From Chryseobacterium glaciei (GTDB lineage: Bacteria; Bacteroidota; Bacteroidia; Flavobacteriales; Weeksellaceae), in contig NZ_CP015199.1 in assembly GCF_001648155.1 (NCBI RefSeq), forward strand, positions 4,225,001-4,289,000: a DNA stretch of 64,000 nucleotides, in the 5' to 3' direction. The position numbers were made by a program, and so were the translations under genes. The notes beneath the pieces are model-generated. The model was not told where the DNA came from, did not search any database, and saw nothing but the letters and a program-made list of their open reading frames with translations. Positions 26,437 through 33,929 of this stretch are shown piece after piece (the stretch's first letter is position 1; each line of letters begins with the position of its first letter).

Positions 26437-26936
26437 GGAAGTTCTTCTATTCTCACAACTCCTCCGTCATGTGTTTGGCGCGGAATGGGGCTCATCAAAT
26501 ACTCACACTTGTCATCTACTGGATTATTGGTATTAAACTTTGACCATTCTTTAGAATAATCAAGAAAATTTTCTGCAGTAATAGATGGATCGCAGTCAAA
26601 TCTTCTAAGTCTTGCTTCGAAATAGGGCATTAGCTTTTCAAAATCTCTATAATCGACTTCATTTAAAAAAGAAACTCTTACGTAATCATCTTTTTTCCAT
26701 CCTAAGTCATTTTTAATTATAAAACGGAAGGTCAATTCTTCATTACCATCCTCCATACATGGGGTTCCAAGATTATCATTAGAAATATTAATGACAACTC
26801 CTTTTAACGATATTCCTGGCTCTACAATGTTGATAATTTTTGCTCTTCTAAATTCAAACGGATTAATGTTTAAAATTCCTTTTAATACGACTTCAAATCT
26901 TATGTAATCGTTTTCAATTTTAATTGTACTCATCAT
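26433..26936 (-). CDS. Unknown protein (operon gene 6)
   Basis: 167 residues starting MMSTIKIENDYIRFEVVLKG; the second Met is equally possible. The first 115 residues look beta-rich (RAKIINIVEPGISLKGVVIN, ELTFRFIIKNDLGW), perhaps a beta-sandwich or barrel-type domain. The last 50 are irregular with Pro and charged residues. No catalytic motif, signal peptide or membrane segment. It lies 21 bp after the caspase gene, is preceded by the AAAAACTAAT leader word, and overlaps the LytTR gene by 4 bp. Function unknown. Confidence 0.75.
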   Translation of the reverse strand: MMSTIKIENDYIRFEVVLKGILNINPFEFRRAKIINIVEPGISLKGVVINISNDNLGTPCMEDGNEELTFRFIIKNDLGWKKDDYVRVSFLNEVDYRDFEKLMPYFEARLRRFDCDPSITAENFLDYSKEWSKFNTNNPVDDKCEYLMSPIPRQTHDGGVVRIEELP

Positions 26937-26957
26937 GATATTAGTTTTTATGGTTTA

Positions 26958-27752
26958 TTAGCTCTGGCTTAAAACAAGGGTTTTTGTTAGAAAAAATTCT
27001 TCATCTAAAAAATTTTGAATATCTCTGTCTATAAATGGCAGGTTATAGGGAAGTGTTTTTTCAACTTCATTTTTAACGGCTTCAAAAAAAGCATTGAAAG
27101 TTCCGATAAAATTACCTTCATTATACACCTTTTCAAATGCTTCTGTAAAAGGGCTTAACTGATCTTTAGCCTGACTGTCTTTCGCTACATTCCGATCTTG
27201 AGAAGACGAAATATGATTCATCAATATATTTGCTTCCTTAAATTCTTTAAAATGCAATTGAAAGCTATTGAGGTAAGGAGATACATCTTCTAAATAAAGA
27301 CTAAAACTTTTGCTGATGCTGTAGGTTGTGGTGACAGATTTTTTATTTAAAGTTCCACCATAACAACAGTCGGTTACAAGTACGACTTTAGAATTTTCTG
27401 GAAACCACGACCAGCAGTTTTTGAGTTCATCATCTATGAAATACCTATCATATAAAACTGCGATCTGATCATAACCGACATTTTCTTCTCCCGAAATATC
27501 TTTAATAGTAAAACCATGTCCGCAATAGGTTACGAAAAAAATATCTTCCGGAGTTATTTTCTTTGAAATAGCTCTAAGAGTATTTAATAAATTGATGCTT
27601 GTGGCATTTTTTCCCAACAATTCAATTGCTTCGAAATCATTTTCTTCTGCTATTTTTTTGTAAAATCTTGTACTGGCTTCAGGAGAATTGAGGCTGCTAT
27701 TACTAATGAGCGAGGTTTCATTTAAACCTATGTGTAACGAATATTTTTTCAT
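26958..27752 (-). CDS. Metacaspase/orthocaspase-like protease (peptidase C14; operon gene 5)
   Basis: 264 residues. It starts with a strand and Gly-Leu-Asn turn (YSLHIGLNET), as in bacterial caspase-like proteins. The two catalytic segments are clear: FFVTYCGHG with His79, and VVLVTDCCYGGT with Cys130 after Asp128, matching the HG and DxC patterns. The C-terminal half has ISSSQDRNVAKDS and SPFTEAFEKVY, which fit the later caspase strands. No signal peptide or extra domain, so it should be a cytosolic cysteine protease with Arg/Lys or Asp specificity undetermined. It sits inside the seven-gene operon; a cell-death or defence role is inferred. Confidence 0.9.
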   Translation of the reverse strand: MKKYSLHIGLNETSLISNSSLNSPEASTRFYKKIAEENDFEAIELLGKNATSINLLNTLRAISKKITPEDIFFVTYCGHGFTIKDISGEENVGYDQIAVLYDRYFIDDELKNCWSWFPENSKVVLVTDCCYGGTLNKKSVTTTYSISKSFSLYLEDVSPYLNSFQLHFKEFKEANILMNHISSSQDRNVAKDSQAKDQLSPFTEAFEKVYNEGNFIGTFNAFFEAVKNEVEKTLPYNLPFIDRDIQNFLDEEFFLTKTLVLSQS

Positions 27753-27775
27753 GGTATGTAGTTTTTTATTAGTTT

Positions 27776-28381
27776 TTATCCAAAATCTCTTTCATTCAAT
27801 AAGGTGTAGGTAAACTTATTTCCGAAAGCATTTCTTGCGTTTTTACATTTAAGCATGAATTCCTGAAAATGTCTTGCATCTGCAAAAACCTGGCATCCGG
27901 CTGAAAATTGAGTGTTGTCTGAATTCCAATCTCCATTAAGCGGACCTTTGTGAATATTAATTCCAAACATCCCTGTATCAATTTTTGTTAGATCAACATC
28001 TAAATTTCCATTTTTATTATCATCCCGATAGACCTTTACACTTCCTAATCTTTGACAAATTGCATCATATTTTCCCTGATGTTTATCTATACAATGTGTT
28101 CCTACATATTGTCCTTCCACTAAAATAGCCGCCCCTTTACTGTTTATAGGGTTTTTCAAATAGTGTATGCTAGGATCTGTGGTTATCGGATAATAATTCA
28201 CGTGCCAGTTCCCCATAAAGTTATGAAAAACAACTAAAGTATCATCAAATTTTTCATGTCTTAATGCTTTATTTCTTATTCCAACGATGTTGATGTTCCA
28301 ATCTACTTCGGGAGTGTTGTAAATTCTGTAGTTTTTAGAATTCATAACATTCAAAATGCTGTTGATGTTTGGCTGTATCAT
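27776..28381 (-). CDS. YkuD-like (L,D-transpeptidase-type) Cys/His protein without signal peptide (operon gene 4)
   Basis: 201 residues. The segment MFGINIHKG (His144) followed 15 residues later by FSAGCQVF (Ser160, Gly162, Cys163) has the spacing of the YkuD catalytic motif HX14-17SxGC. The upstream half (HNFMGNWHVNYYPITTDPSI, GAAILVEGQYVGTHCIDKHQ) resembles the beta platform of phage or plasmid proteins with this fold. There is no signal peptide, unlike L,D-transpeptidases that work in the periplasm. It starts 5 bp after the barrel gene. It could be a cell-wall enzyme exported by another route, or a repurposed cysteine hydrolase. Confidence 0.7.
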   Translation of the reverse strand: MIQPNINSILNVMNSKNYRIYNTPEVDWNINIVGIRNKALRHEKFDDTLVVFHNFMGNWHVNYYPITTDPSIHYLKNPINSKGAAILVEGQYVGTHCIDKHQGKYDAICQRLGSVKVYRDDNKNGNLDVDLTKIDTGMFGINIHKGPLNGDWNSDNTQFSAGCQVFADARHFQEFMLKCKNARNAFGNKFTYTLLNERDFG

Positions 28382-28386
28382 GGTGA

Positions 28387-29481
28387 TTAGTTTTTTGTTT
28401 TAGGATTGTTTACAAATCCCCAACTAATTCCTAAAAAAGTAATTAAATTGGTATTCGAAATTTCAAAGTTTTTTCCAAATCCTCCATTGAAAGTCAATTC
28501 GTTGCTGAATTTCCATTGAATTTGCCCGACAGAGCGATAATCTCCTCCATCACCATTTCTTTTAACATATTCATAAGCTGTTGAAAATTTCTTACTCAAA
28601 ACAACCTGAAGTTTAAGTCCAAAATCTGTAAATTGACTGGTAGATAGTATTTTATCCTCGATGTAATTATCTTTTAAATATCTTAGAAAAAAGTAGAATT
28701 TAAAAAAACGAGTATAGTCTTTATTTAAATTAAAAGATAAACCAAGCGTAGACCAAATTCCATATCTATCCGTTCTGAAAGAAGAAATTCTGTTATTTGG
28801 AGATATTGAACTGTAAGCACCAGATACGTCTAGGGTTACCATTGGGTTTTTTAATTGATTTATAAAACTTGACAATTTTTCCTCAACTTTCAATTCCTTT
28901 TTAATATTATCCTTTTCTTTTTCAAGTAGTATTGTATATTTTTCATATTCGTCTGTAGTTACAGATGGTTCATCAATCCCTTTTTCTTTAAGTTTTTCTT
29001 TAGCCTTTTCAGTTATTTCATCATCATTAGCTATTGTTTCAAACAACTCATGAAGTTCTTTAGGTGAAGAATTGTATAGTGTTAAAATATTTGTTCTTGC
29101 CCCAAAGGCTATAGTTGTTGCAGAATCTTTTGGAATAGCATTCAATGAAAGGGTTATTTTACTTAAATTATGAAAACCACTACTTTCATATTTAAAAGTT
29201 GAATCTGTATCTTTTAATCCAAAAAACTCATATCCTTCATACTTCTTTTTATTAAGATAATAGAAAGGTGTGACTTCTACAGATAGGTTTGATAAGTTAT
29301 TGGTATTTAAACTTAGCTGTTTAGGTATAGAGTTTGCAAAAACTATACTTGGGCTGTTATCAAGTAAAGCCATACTAACCGATTGAGTATTATCAATATC
29401 TTTTATGCTCAGATCAGTTCCAGATTGCGATTTTATAAGTATGCAACAAAATATAAAAATCGTTTGTATTGTTGTTTTCAT
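28387..29481 (-). CDS. Predicted outer-membrane beta-barrel protein (operon gene 3)
   Basis: 364 residues with a signal peptide (TIQTIFIFCCILIKSQS). A periplasmic beta-rich domain (residues about 25-140) is followed by a Lys/Glu-rich helical or coiled-coil stretch (about 150-205) and then repeated amphipathic strands (PMVTLDVSGAYSS, IWSTLGLSFNLN, FKFYFFLRYL, LKLQVVLSKKFSTAYEYV), ending near FLGISWGF. This resembles a small outer-membrane barrel. It overlaps the preceding gene by ATGA. No family recognised; its place beside caspase and sensor genes suggests a surface or envelope role. Confidence 0.7.
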   Translation of the reverse strand: MKTTIQTIFIFCCILIKSQSGTDLSIKDIDNTQSVSMALLDNSPSIVFANSIPKQLSLNTNNLSNLSVEVTPFYYLNKKKYEGYEFFGLKDTDSTFKYESSGFHNLSKITLSLNAIPKDSATTIAFGARTNILTLYNSSPKELHELFETIANDDEITEKAKEKLKEKGIDEPSVTTDEYEKYTILLEKEKDNIKKELKVEEKLSSFINQLKNPMVTLDVSGAYSSISPNNRISSFRTDRYGIWSTLGLSFNLNKDYTRFFKFYFFLRYLKDNYIEDKILSTSQFTDFGLKLQVVLSKKFSTAYEYVKRNGDGGDYRSVGQIQWKFSNELTFNGGFGKNFEISNTNLITFLGISWGFVNNPKTKN

Positions 29482-29894
29482 ATTAAATCTATAATTTTTA
29501 ATAAAATCACTTTATTTCCTCTTTCACTTTGAATTGGTATCAACTTATCATAAGAATCATAAGTAATATCTCCTTGGCTTCCACCACTAATTTTATAATT
29601 AAATTGAAGCAATTTTAAAAGATCTTCCAAATTGTCTTCATCTGCATATCCAATATGTGATTCAATTACAACCGTTCCTTTTTTATGATAAGATTCTGTA
29701 CCAATCAATGTTTTAGGTATGTTAATCTTGGAATCTTTGGACGATGTAATAGTTGTTTTATGGAGATACAAGTCTCCTATCAGTTTATACTCAAGCTGTA
29801 AAAATGTGCGGAGTGGGAATAGTTCGATCACATTAGATAAATTAAAACTAGCATAGATCTTATTGTTCGTTTTCCCTGTTTCATACTTTTCCAT
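29478..29894 (-). CDS. Unknown protein (operon gene 2)
   Basis: 138 residues from the ATG at 29894 (MEKYETGKTNNK). The frame stays open to an ATG at 29954, but that start would lie inside the preceding gene, and the region before 29894 resembles the leaders of other operon members. Mixed beta-rich sequence (YASFNLSNVIELFPLRTFLQ, GTVVIESHIGYADEDNLEDL). No signal peptide or membrane helix. It overlaps the barrel gene by ATGA. Not recognised; a small binding or adaptor domain is possible. Confidence 0.65.
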   Translation of the reverse strand: MEKYETGKTNNKIYASFNLSNVIELFPLRTFLQLEYKLIGDLYLHKTTITSSKDSKINIPKTLIGTESYHKKGTVVIESHIGYADEDNLEDLLKLLQFNYKISGGSQGDITYDSYDKLIPIQSERGNKVILLKIIDLI

Positions 29895-29931
29895 AATTCT
29901 GATTTTTATTTGGTTATTGTTTTTTAATGAT

Positions 29932-30609
29932 TTATTCCATAATTTTTTCGGCATCTTCAGTTAAAGCCACTGCTTTTTCACCTTTTCGAAGCTCGATTTC
30001 TTTTACAAGATTGTTGTTTTTTAGGATTTCGATTTTTTTGTCGATTTCGGTATTGTCTTGATTTACTTCTGTTTTGATGAGGTCAATAGGTCGGAATTTG
30101 TTCTCTTTGTTTTTGATAGAGTTCATGATTTCTGTATAATGCGGTGTTTTGAATTTTTCCAACTCGCTAGCATTAATTTGAGGATTACTCTCTGTACTTA
30201 CGGCGATTGTTTCTACAGTTTTGCTTAGCTGTTCAATTTCAGATTTAACTTGTTTATTATCTTCCTTTAAATTTTGCATTACTCTCCCTGAAATATTATT
30301 TAAAAAGTCCAAAGACGCATAAGAAGCAATAATGCAAAATCCGGAAAAGATTAAATAATTGACAGAATGCCCGTCTGTTCCCTTTTTTACAATGTATAAA
30401 CTACTTATAATATCGCTTGAGACTAAACTAAGAAAAAGAGGTACGGCGATAGAAGCAATAATTCCTAGACAGATATTTTTTGATAAGACGACTCCGCTAC
30501 AGGTTGTACCTCTCAATGTGTTTCCTACTCCGCCAACAATTCCGCAAATGAGCATGATATAAATTAAATTAATTGTCGGCCCGCTTAAAAAGTTTAGTAA
30601 AGTTAACAT
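29932..30609 (-). CDS. Three-TM membrane protein with coiled coil and winged-helix-like tail (operon gene 1)
   Basis: 225 residues. Three hydrophobic helices (about 13-31, 46-66, 84-104) are followed by a coiled coil (about 108-136) and a 70-residue cytoplasmic tail. The tail ends IDKKIEILKNNNLVKEIELR and then KAVALTEDAEKI, the cadence of a winged helix with wing and C-terminal helix, as in MarR. From memory, three-TM proteins of this style were linked to prokaryotic YEATS domains in computational surveys of conflict systems, but I cannot verify membership. First gene of the operon, with a good promoter 26 bp upstream. Confidence 0.75.
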   Translation of the reverse strand: MLTLLNFLSGPTINLIYIMLICGIVGGVGNTLRGTTCSGVVLSKNICLGIIASIAVPLFLSLVSSDIISSLYIVKKGTDGHSVNYLIFSGFCIIASYASLDFLNNISGRVMQNLKEDNKQVKSEIEQLSKTVETIAVSTESNPQINASELEKFKTPHYTEIMNSIKNKENKFRPIDLIKTEVNQDNTEIDKKIEILKNNNLVKEIELRKGEKAVALTEDAEKIME

Positions 30610-30634
30610 GGTTATTAGTTTTTGTTTCCTGAGA

Positions 30635-30702
30635 CAAAGTTTGTTATTAATCAGCGCTCTAGCAAATAAATGTCGTGAATGACATGAAAAATAACGTGAA
30701 TG
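30635..30702 (-). promoter_or_regulatory. Promoter and LytTR-type direct repeat of the caspase operon
   Basis: On the minus strand TTTG (30663-30666), a 20-bp spacer and AAACTTTG (30635-30642, 7 of 8 to TAnnTTTG) form a promoter. Immediately upstream, CGTGAATG occurs twice in direct orientation on the plus strand (30674-30681 and 30695-30702), exactly 21 bp apart. That is the geometry of LytTR binding sites. The last gene of the operon encodes a LytTR protein. The binding is inferred. Confidence 0.6.
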
Positions 30703-30892
30703 GTAAGAATGAATTTGATAATTATTAATTCAGATAATAAAACAGAATTTTAAGAAAAAAATATTTGAATTTTGACTTAGCTCAAAAACAAAATCAAGAG
30801 AAGTTTTTTGTGATTTTTTAATATTTTGGACTAAAATTTTCTGGGCAATGAGTTCACATTATCATTAAATTTACATTTTCAATATTTCTTTA

Positions 30893-31741
30893 ATGGCAAG
30901 AACCGAGATAGCACTTCATAAAGACGAACTCACAACAATCGGAATAGAGATAAGTCCCATTGACGGACTTTGCGATATGTGGCAGACTCCGCATCGGGAT
31001 GATCATTTTATGTTTATTATCCAGAAAAAAGGGAATTTTCTTTGGGAGCTGGATTTTCGTGAAGTTGTATTGTCCGGACCTTCGATTTGTTATATTGCAA
31101 CAGGTCAGGTTCACCGTTATTTAGAGTATAAAAATTGTGAAGGTTGGTTTGTTTTTGTCGAAACAGCATTGATTCCCAAGGTTTATCTTGAAGTTTTTAA
31201 TGCCTGTCAAAATTCTCATCAGATTGCTTCGATAGTAGAAAATCACGATATTTTTTCGTTTATTCCTGTTTTTAAATCTATACTTGAGGATCAAGGCAAG
31301 CCGTTTCAAAATATGGTAATAAGTTCATTAACAGACAGTTTAATGGGGATTATCGTGAAAGAATTAATACAGGTGCAGAATTCTGAAGGTTTGATCGGTG
31401 GAATAAAGTATAAAACTGTGCTTCAATTCAAACAATTGATACAAACACATTATAAAGAATTCAAACAGGTAAAAGAATATGCTTCTTTGCTAAATATCAC
31501 CCCATTATATTTAAACGAAATTGTAAAAGAGATCACCGGATTTTCCGCCAGTCATTGGATTCATCAGGAAATAATCATTGAAGCTCAACGTCTTTTATAT
31601 TATACTGATCTGGATATTAAGCAAATTGCGTTTCAGCTCGGATATGAAGATCATACTTATTTTTCAAGGTTTTTTAAGAAGAATGCGGGATTGACTGCTT
31701 CTAAATTTCGTGAACAAAAACCATTGTTTGTCCAATCATAA
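30893..31741 (+). CDS. AraC-family transcriptional regulator
   Basis: 282 residues. N-terminal cupin-like sensor (RDDHFMFIIQKKGNFLWELD, CYIATGQVHRYLEY) and two C-terminal helix-turn-helix units (VKEYASLLNITPLYLNEIVK and IKQIAFQLGYEDHTYFSRFF) followed by NAGLTASKFREQ. It lies 77 bp upstream of an MFS transporter on the same strand and probably regulates it. It is divergent from the caspase operon with 283 bp between starts. Confidence 0.92.
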   Translation: MARTEIALHKDELTTIGIEISPIDGLCDMWQTPHRDDHFMFIIQKKGNFLWELDFREVVLSGPSICYIATGQVHRYLEYKNCEGWFVFVETALIPKVYLEVFNACQNSHQIASIVENHDIFSFIPVFKSILEDQGKPFQNMVISSLTDSLMGIIVKELIQVQNSEGLIGGIKYKTVLQFKQLIQTHYKEFKQVKEYASLLNITPLYLNEIVKEITGFSASHWIHQEIIIEAQRLLYYTDLDIKQIAFQLGYEDHTYFSRFFKKNAGLTASKFREQKPLFVQS

Positions 31742-31818
31742 CCTTTGAATAGCTATCGTCTATTCTAGCTTGCCGATCTACTTTTGTATCGTAATTATTT
31801 AAAATAAAACATTACGAC

Positions 31819-33045
31819 ATGACAATGAAAAATACAAAAGTAGTCACTCAAAATATGGGCTACAGTACTCAACAAGAACAAAAATCACAATTGGTAAAAG
31901 TGCTTACTCCGATTGTAATTTCCGTATTTGCGGTTTATCTTACTATTGGTATTGCTTTGGGAGTTTTGCCTGCATTTATAAAAAATGATTTAAAACTAGG
32001 AAGCCTTGCCATAGGAGCTGTGATCGGACTTCAATCTTTAGCTACTTTACTCACGCGTGCCTACGCCGGAAAAATTACAGATACTTTGGGTGCAAAAATC
32101 AGTAATCATAGGGGTGTGATCATGGTTTTGCTTACCGGAATATTATATATTTTAGGAAGTTATTTCGTTAATATTCCTCTTTTAGCGATCGGATTAATTC
32201 TAATTTCCAGAATCATTCACGGAATATCTGAAAGTATGCTGGTCACAGGCTCGTTAACGTGGGGAATTGGTTTGCTTGGTCCTCAAAATTCCGGAAAAGT
32301 AATGACTTGGAACGGGATCGCAATGTATGCAGGAATTGCCATAGGTGCTCCTTTAAGTATATGGCTGGGCAGTAGATTTGGAATTATGGTTCCTTTTATT
32401 TTAATCATCATATTATCTTTGATAAGTTGGTTGTCAACAGCTAAACTTCCTACACTTGCTGTGGATGCTTCTCATATCAGAACACCTTTTTATAAAGTAA
32501 TCGGAAAGGTATCAGATCAAGGATTAGCGCTTGCTTTTTCGTCTATGGGATTTGCGTGTATAGCGTCTTTTATTGCTTTATTATTTGCAGAAAGAAATTG
32601 GGGCGATGCTTCTTTAGGATTTATTTGCTTTGGCGGATTTTACGTTCTTACCCGTTTATTTTTCTCTTCCTTTCCGGATAAATATGGAGGTTATAAAGTG
32701 GCTTTAGTTTCCTTTGTAATCGAGATTATCGGACAACTTTGTATTGGATTTTCTACTTCAGGCTGGATGGCAATAGTTGGTTGTGCACTTACCGGAATTG
32801 GATTTTCTTTAGTATTTCCTGCGTTGGGAGTGTTGGCAATCAAAAAAGTTACGCCACAGATGAGAGGTACAGCTTTGGGAGCGTATGCTGCTTTTTTCGA
32901 TCTTTCATTGGGATTAGCCGGACCGATTGCAGGGATCATTGCAGGATGGTTTAGTTATCAATCCATTTATATATTTGGTGCAGTAAGCTGTTTATTGGCT
33001 TTCTTAGTACTGCTGATTAAGCAAAAGAATTATAAATCTAATTAA
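31819..33045 (+). CDS. MFS transporter (YfcJ/YhhS-like)
   Basis: 408 residues with about 12 membrane helices. LLTRAYAGKITDTLGAK is the A-motif loop between helices 2 and 3, and the matching second-half loop is LTRLFFSSFPDKYGGYK. LGPQNSGKVMTWNGIAMYAG resembles the YfcJ/YhhS group of putative arabinose or drug exporters. Likely proton-driven efflux across the inner membrane, substrate unknown. It follows an AraC gene; the second ATG at 31825 is also possible. TACTTTTG at 31779-31786 could be a -7 box. Confidence 0.9.
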   Translation: MTMKNTKVVTQNMGYSTQQEQKSQLVKVLTPIVISVFAVYLTIGIALGVLPAFIKNDLKLGSLAIGAVIGLQSLATLLTRAYAGKITDTLGAKISNHRGVIMVLLTGILYILGSYFVNIPLLAIGLILISRIIHGISESMLVTGSLTWGIGLLGPQNSGKVMTWNGIAMYAGIAIGAPLSIWLGSRFGIMVPFILIIILSLISWLSTAKLPTLAVDASHIRTPFYKVIGKVSDQGLALAFSSMGFACIASFIALLFAERNWGDASLGFICFGGFYVLTRLFFSSFPDKYGGYKVALVSFVIEIIGQLCIGFSTSGWMAIVGCALTGIGFSLVFPALGVLAIKKVTPQMRGTALGAYAAFFDLSLGLAGPIAGIIAGWFSYQSIYIFGAVSCLLAFLVLLIKQKNYKSN

Positions 33046-33063
33046 TTTTTACAGGCAAAAAAT

Positions 33064-33098
33064 AAAATAGGATGCGTATTACTACATATCCTATTTTT
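33064..33098. terminator. Bidirectional terminator
   Basis: AAATAGGAT and ATCCTATTT pair around GCGTATTACTACAT, with A- and T-runs at the ends. Located between the convergent MFS and LOG genes. Confidence 0.85.
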
Positions 33099-33101
33099 TA
33101 A

Positions 33102-33686
33102 TTAGACTTTATCTTTCGAGATCCATTTATCAACTTTTGGAGCTTCGTAGTTTTTTATTTTATTTAAAAGAGATTCTATATTTTCATCTACGATCAGCAT
33201 TTTTTGGTTAATTTCTTTCAGAAAACCTTTGTCAACCATGGTCTGAATCATATTTAATAATTCAGTATAAAATCCATTGATATTTAAAATCGCGATGGGT
33301 TTCTGATGCAATCCCAATTGAGCCCAAGTTATCATTTCAAAAAACTCTTCCAACGTTCCGTAACCTCCAGGCAAAACGATAACGCCATCTGAAAGTTCAT
33401 TCATTTTGGTTTTTCGTTCGTGCATTGTTTCTACTAATATCAGTTTGGTAAGATGTTTGTGAGCGATTTCTTTTCCTTGTAAAAAATGAGGCAAAATACC
33501 AATGGCTTCTCCGTTATTTTCCATCACTCCATTAGCTACGGTTCCCATCAAACCTGTGATGGCACCGCCATAAACCAATCCGATTTTTTGGGTAGCTAAT
33601 TGTTTTCCCAATTCATAAGCCTGCTCTTCATAAATTTTATCTGTTCCAAAACTTGATCCGCAGAATACGGTGAGTCGTTTTATCAT
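33102..33686 (-). CDS. LOG-family nucleoside 5'-monophosphate phosphoribohydrolase
   Basis: I start at the ATG at 33686 (MIKRLTVFCGSSFG); the frame runs 29 codons further upstream without resembling the family. 194 residues. Typical marks are VFCGSSFG, GLVYGGAITGLMGTVANGV, MHERKTKM and the signature LPGGYGTLEEFFE, which binds the phosphate and provides the catalytic Glu. The family (TIGR00730, lysine-decarboxylase-like fold) releases free bases from cytokinin-type or adenosine monophosphates. Cytosolic. Single gene. Confidence 0.93.
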   Translation of the reverse strand: MIKRLTVFCGSSFGTDKIYEEQAYELGKQLATQKIGLVYGGAITGLMGTVANGVMENNGEAIGILPHFLQGKEIAHKHLTKLILVETMHERKTKMNELSDGVIVLPGGYGTLEEFFEMITWAQLGLHQKPIAILNINGFYTELLNMIQTMVDKGFLKEINQKMLIVDENIESLLNKIKNYEAPKVDKWISKDKV

Positions 33687-33929
33687 TTCTTTAATTTTAA
33701 ACGTTTGAAAATCAATAATATTAAATTTTGTTTTACTTATATAAACGAAGTGCCTTTGTTTTTCTTTAGTCAAGAAATTTATTATTTAAAATTCTTTGTT
33801 TATCCTTGCGATAATTTTAAACACAAAGCAACACAAAGATCTGATGAGCAAGAATTAAAAATTAAGATAGACAAAGCCGTTTCACTTATTTTTGAAAAAC
33901 AAAATGAAAAATGTACAACGGTAAATATA

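Noticed and set aside
24973..30609. Operon as a prophage or conjugative element
   Set aside because: No integrase, capsid, relaxase, tail or replication gene and no tRNA or attachment repeat is present at its borders.
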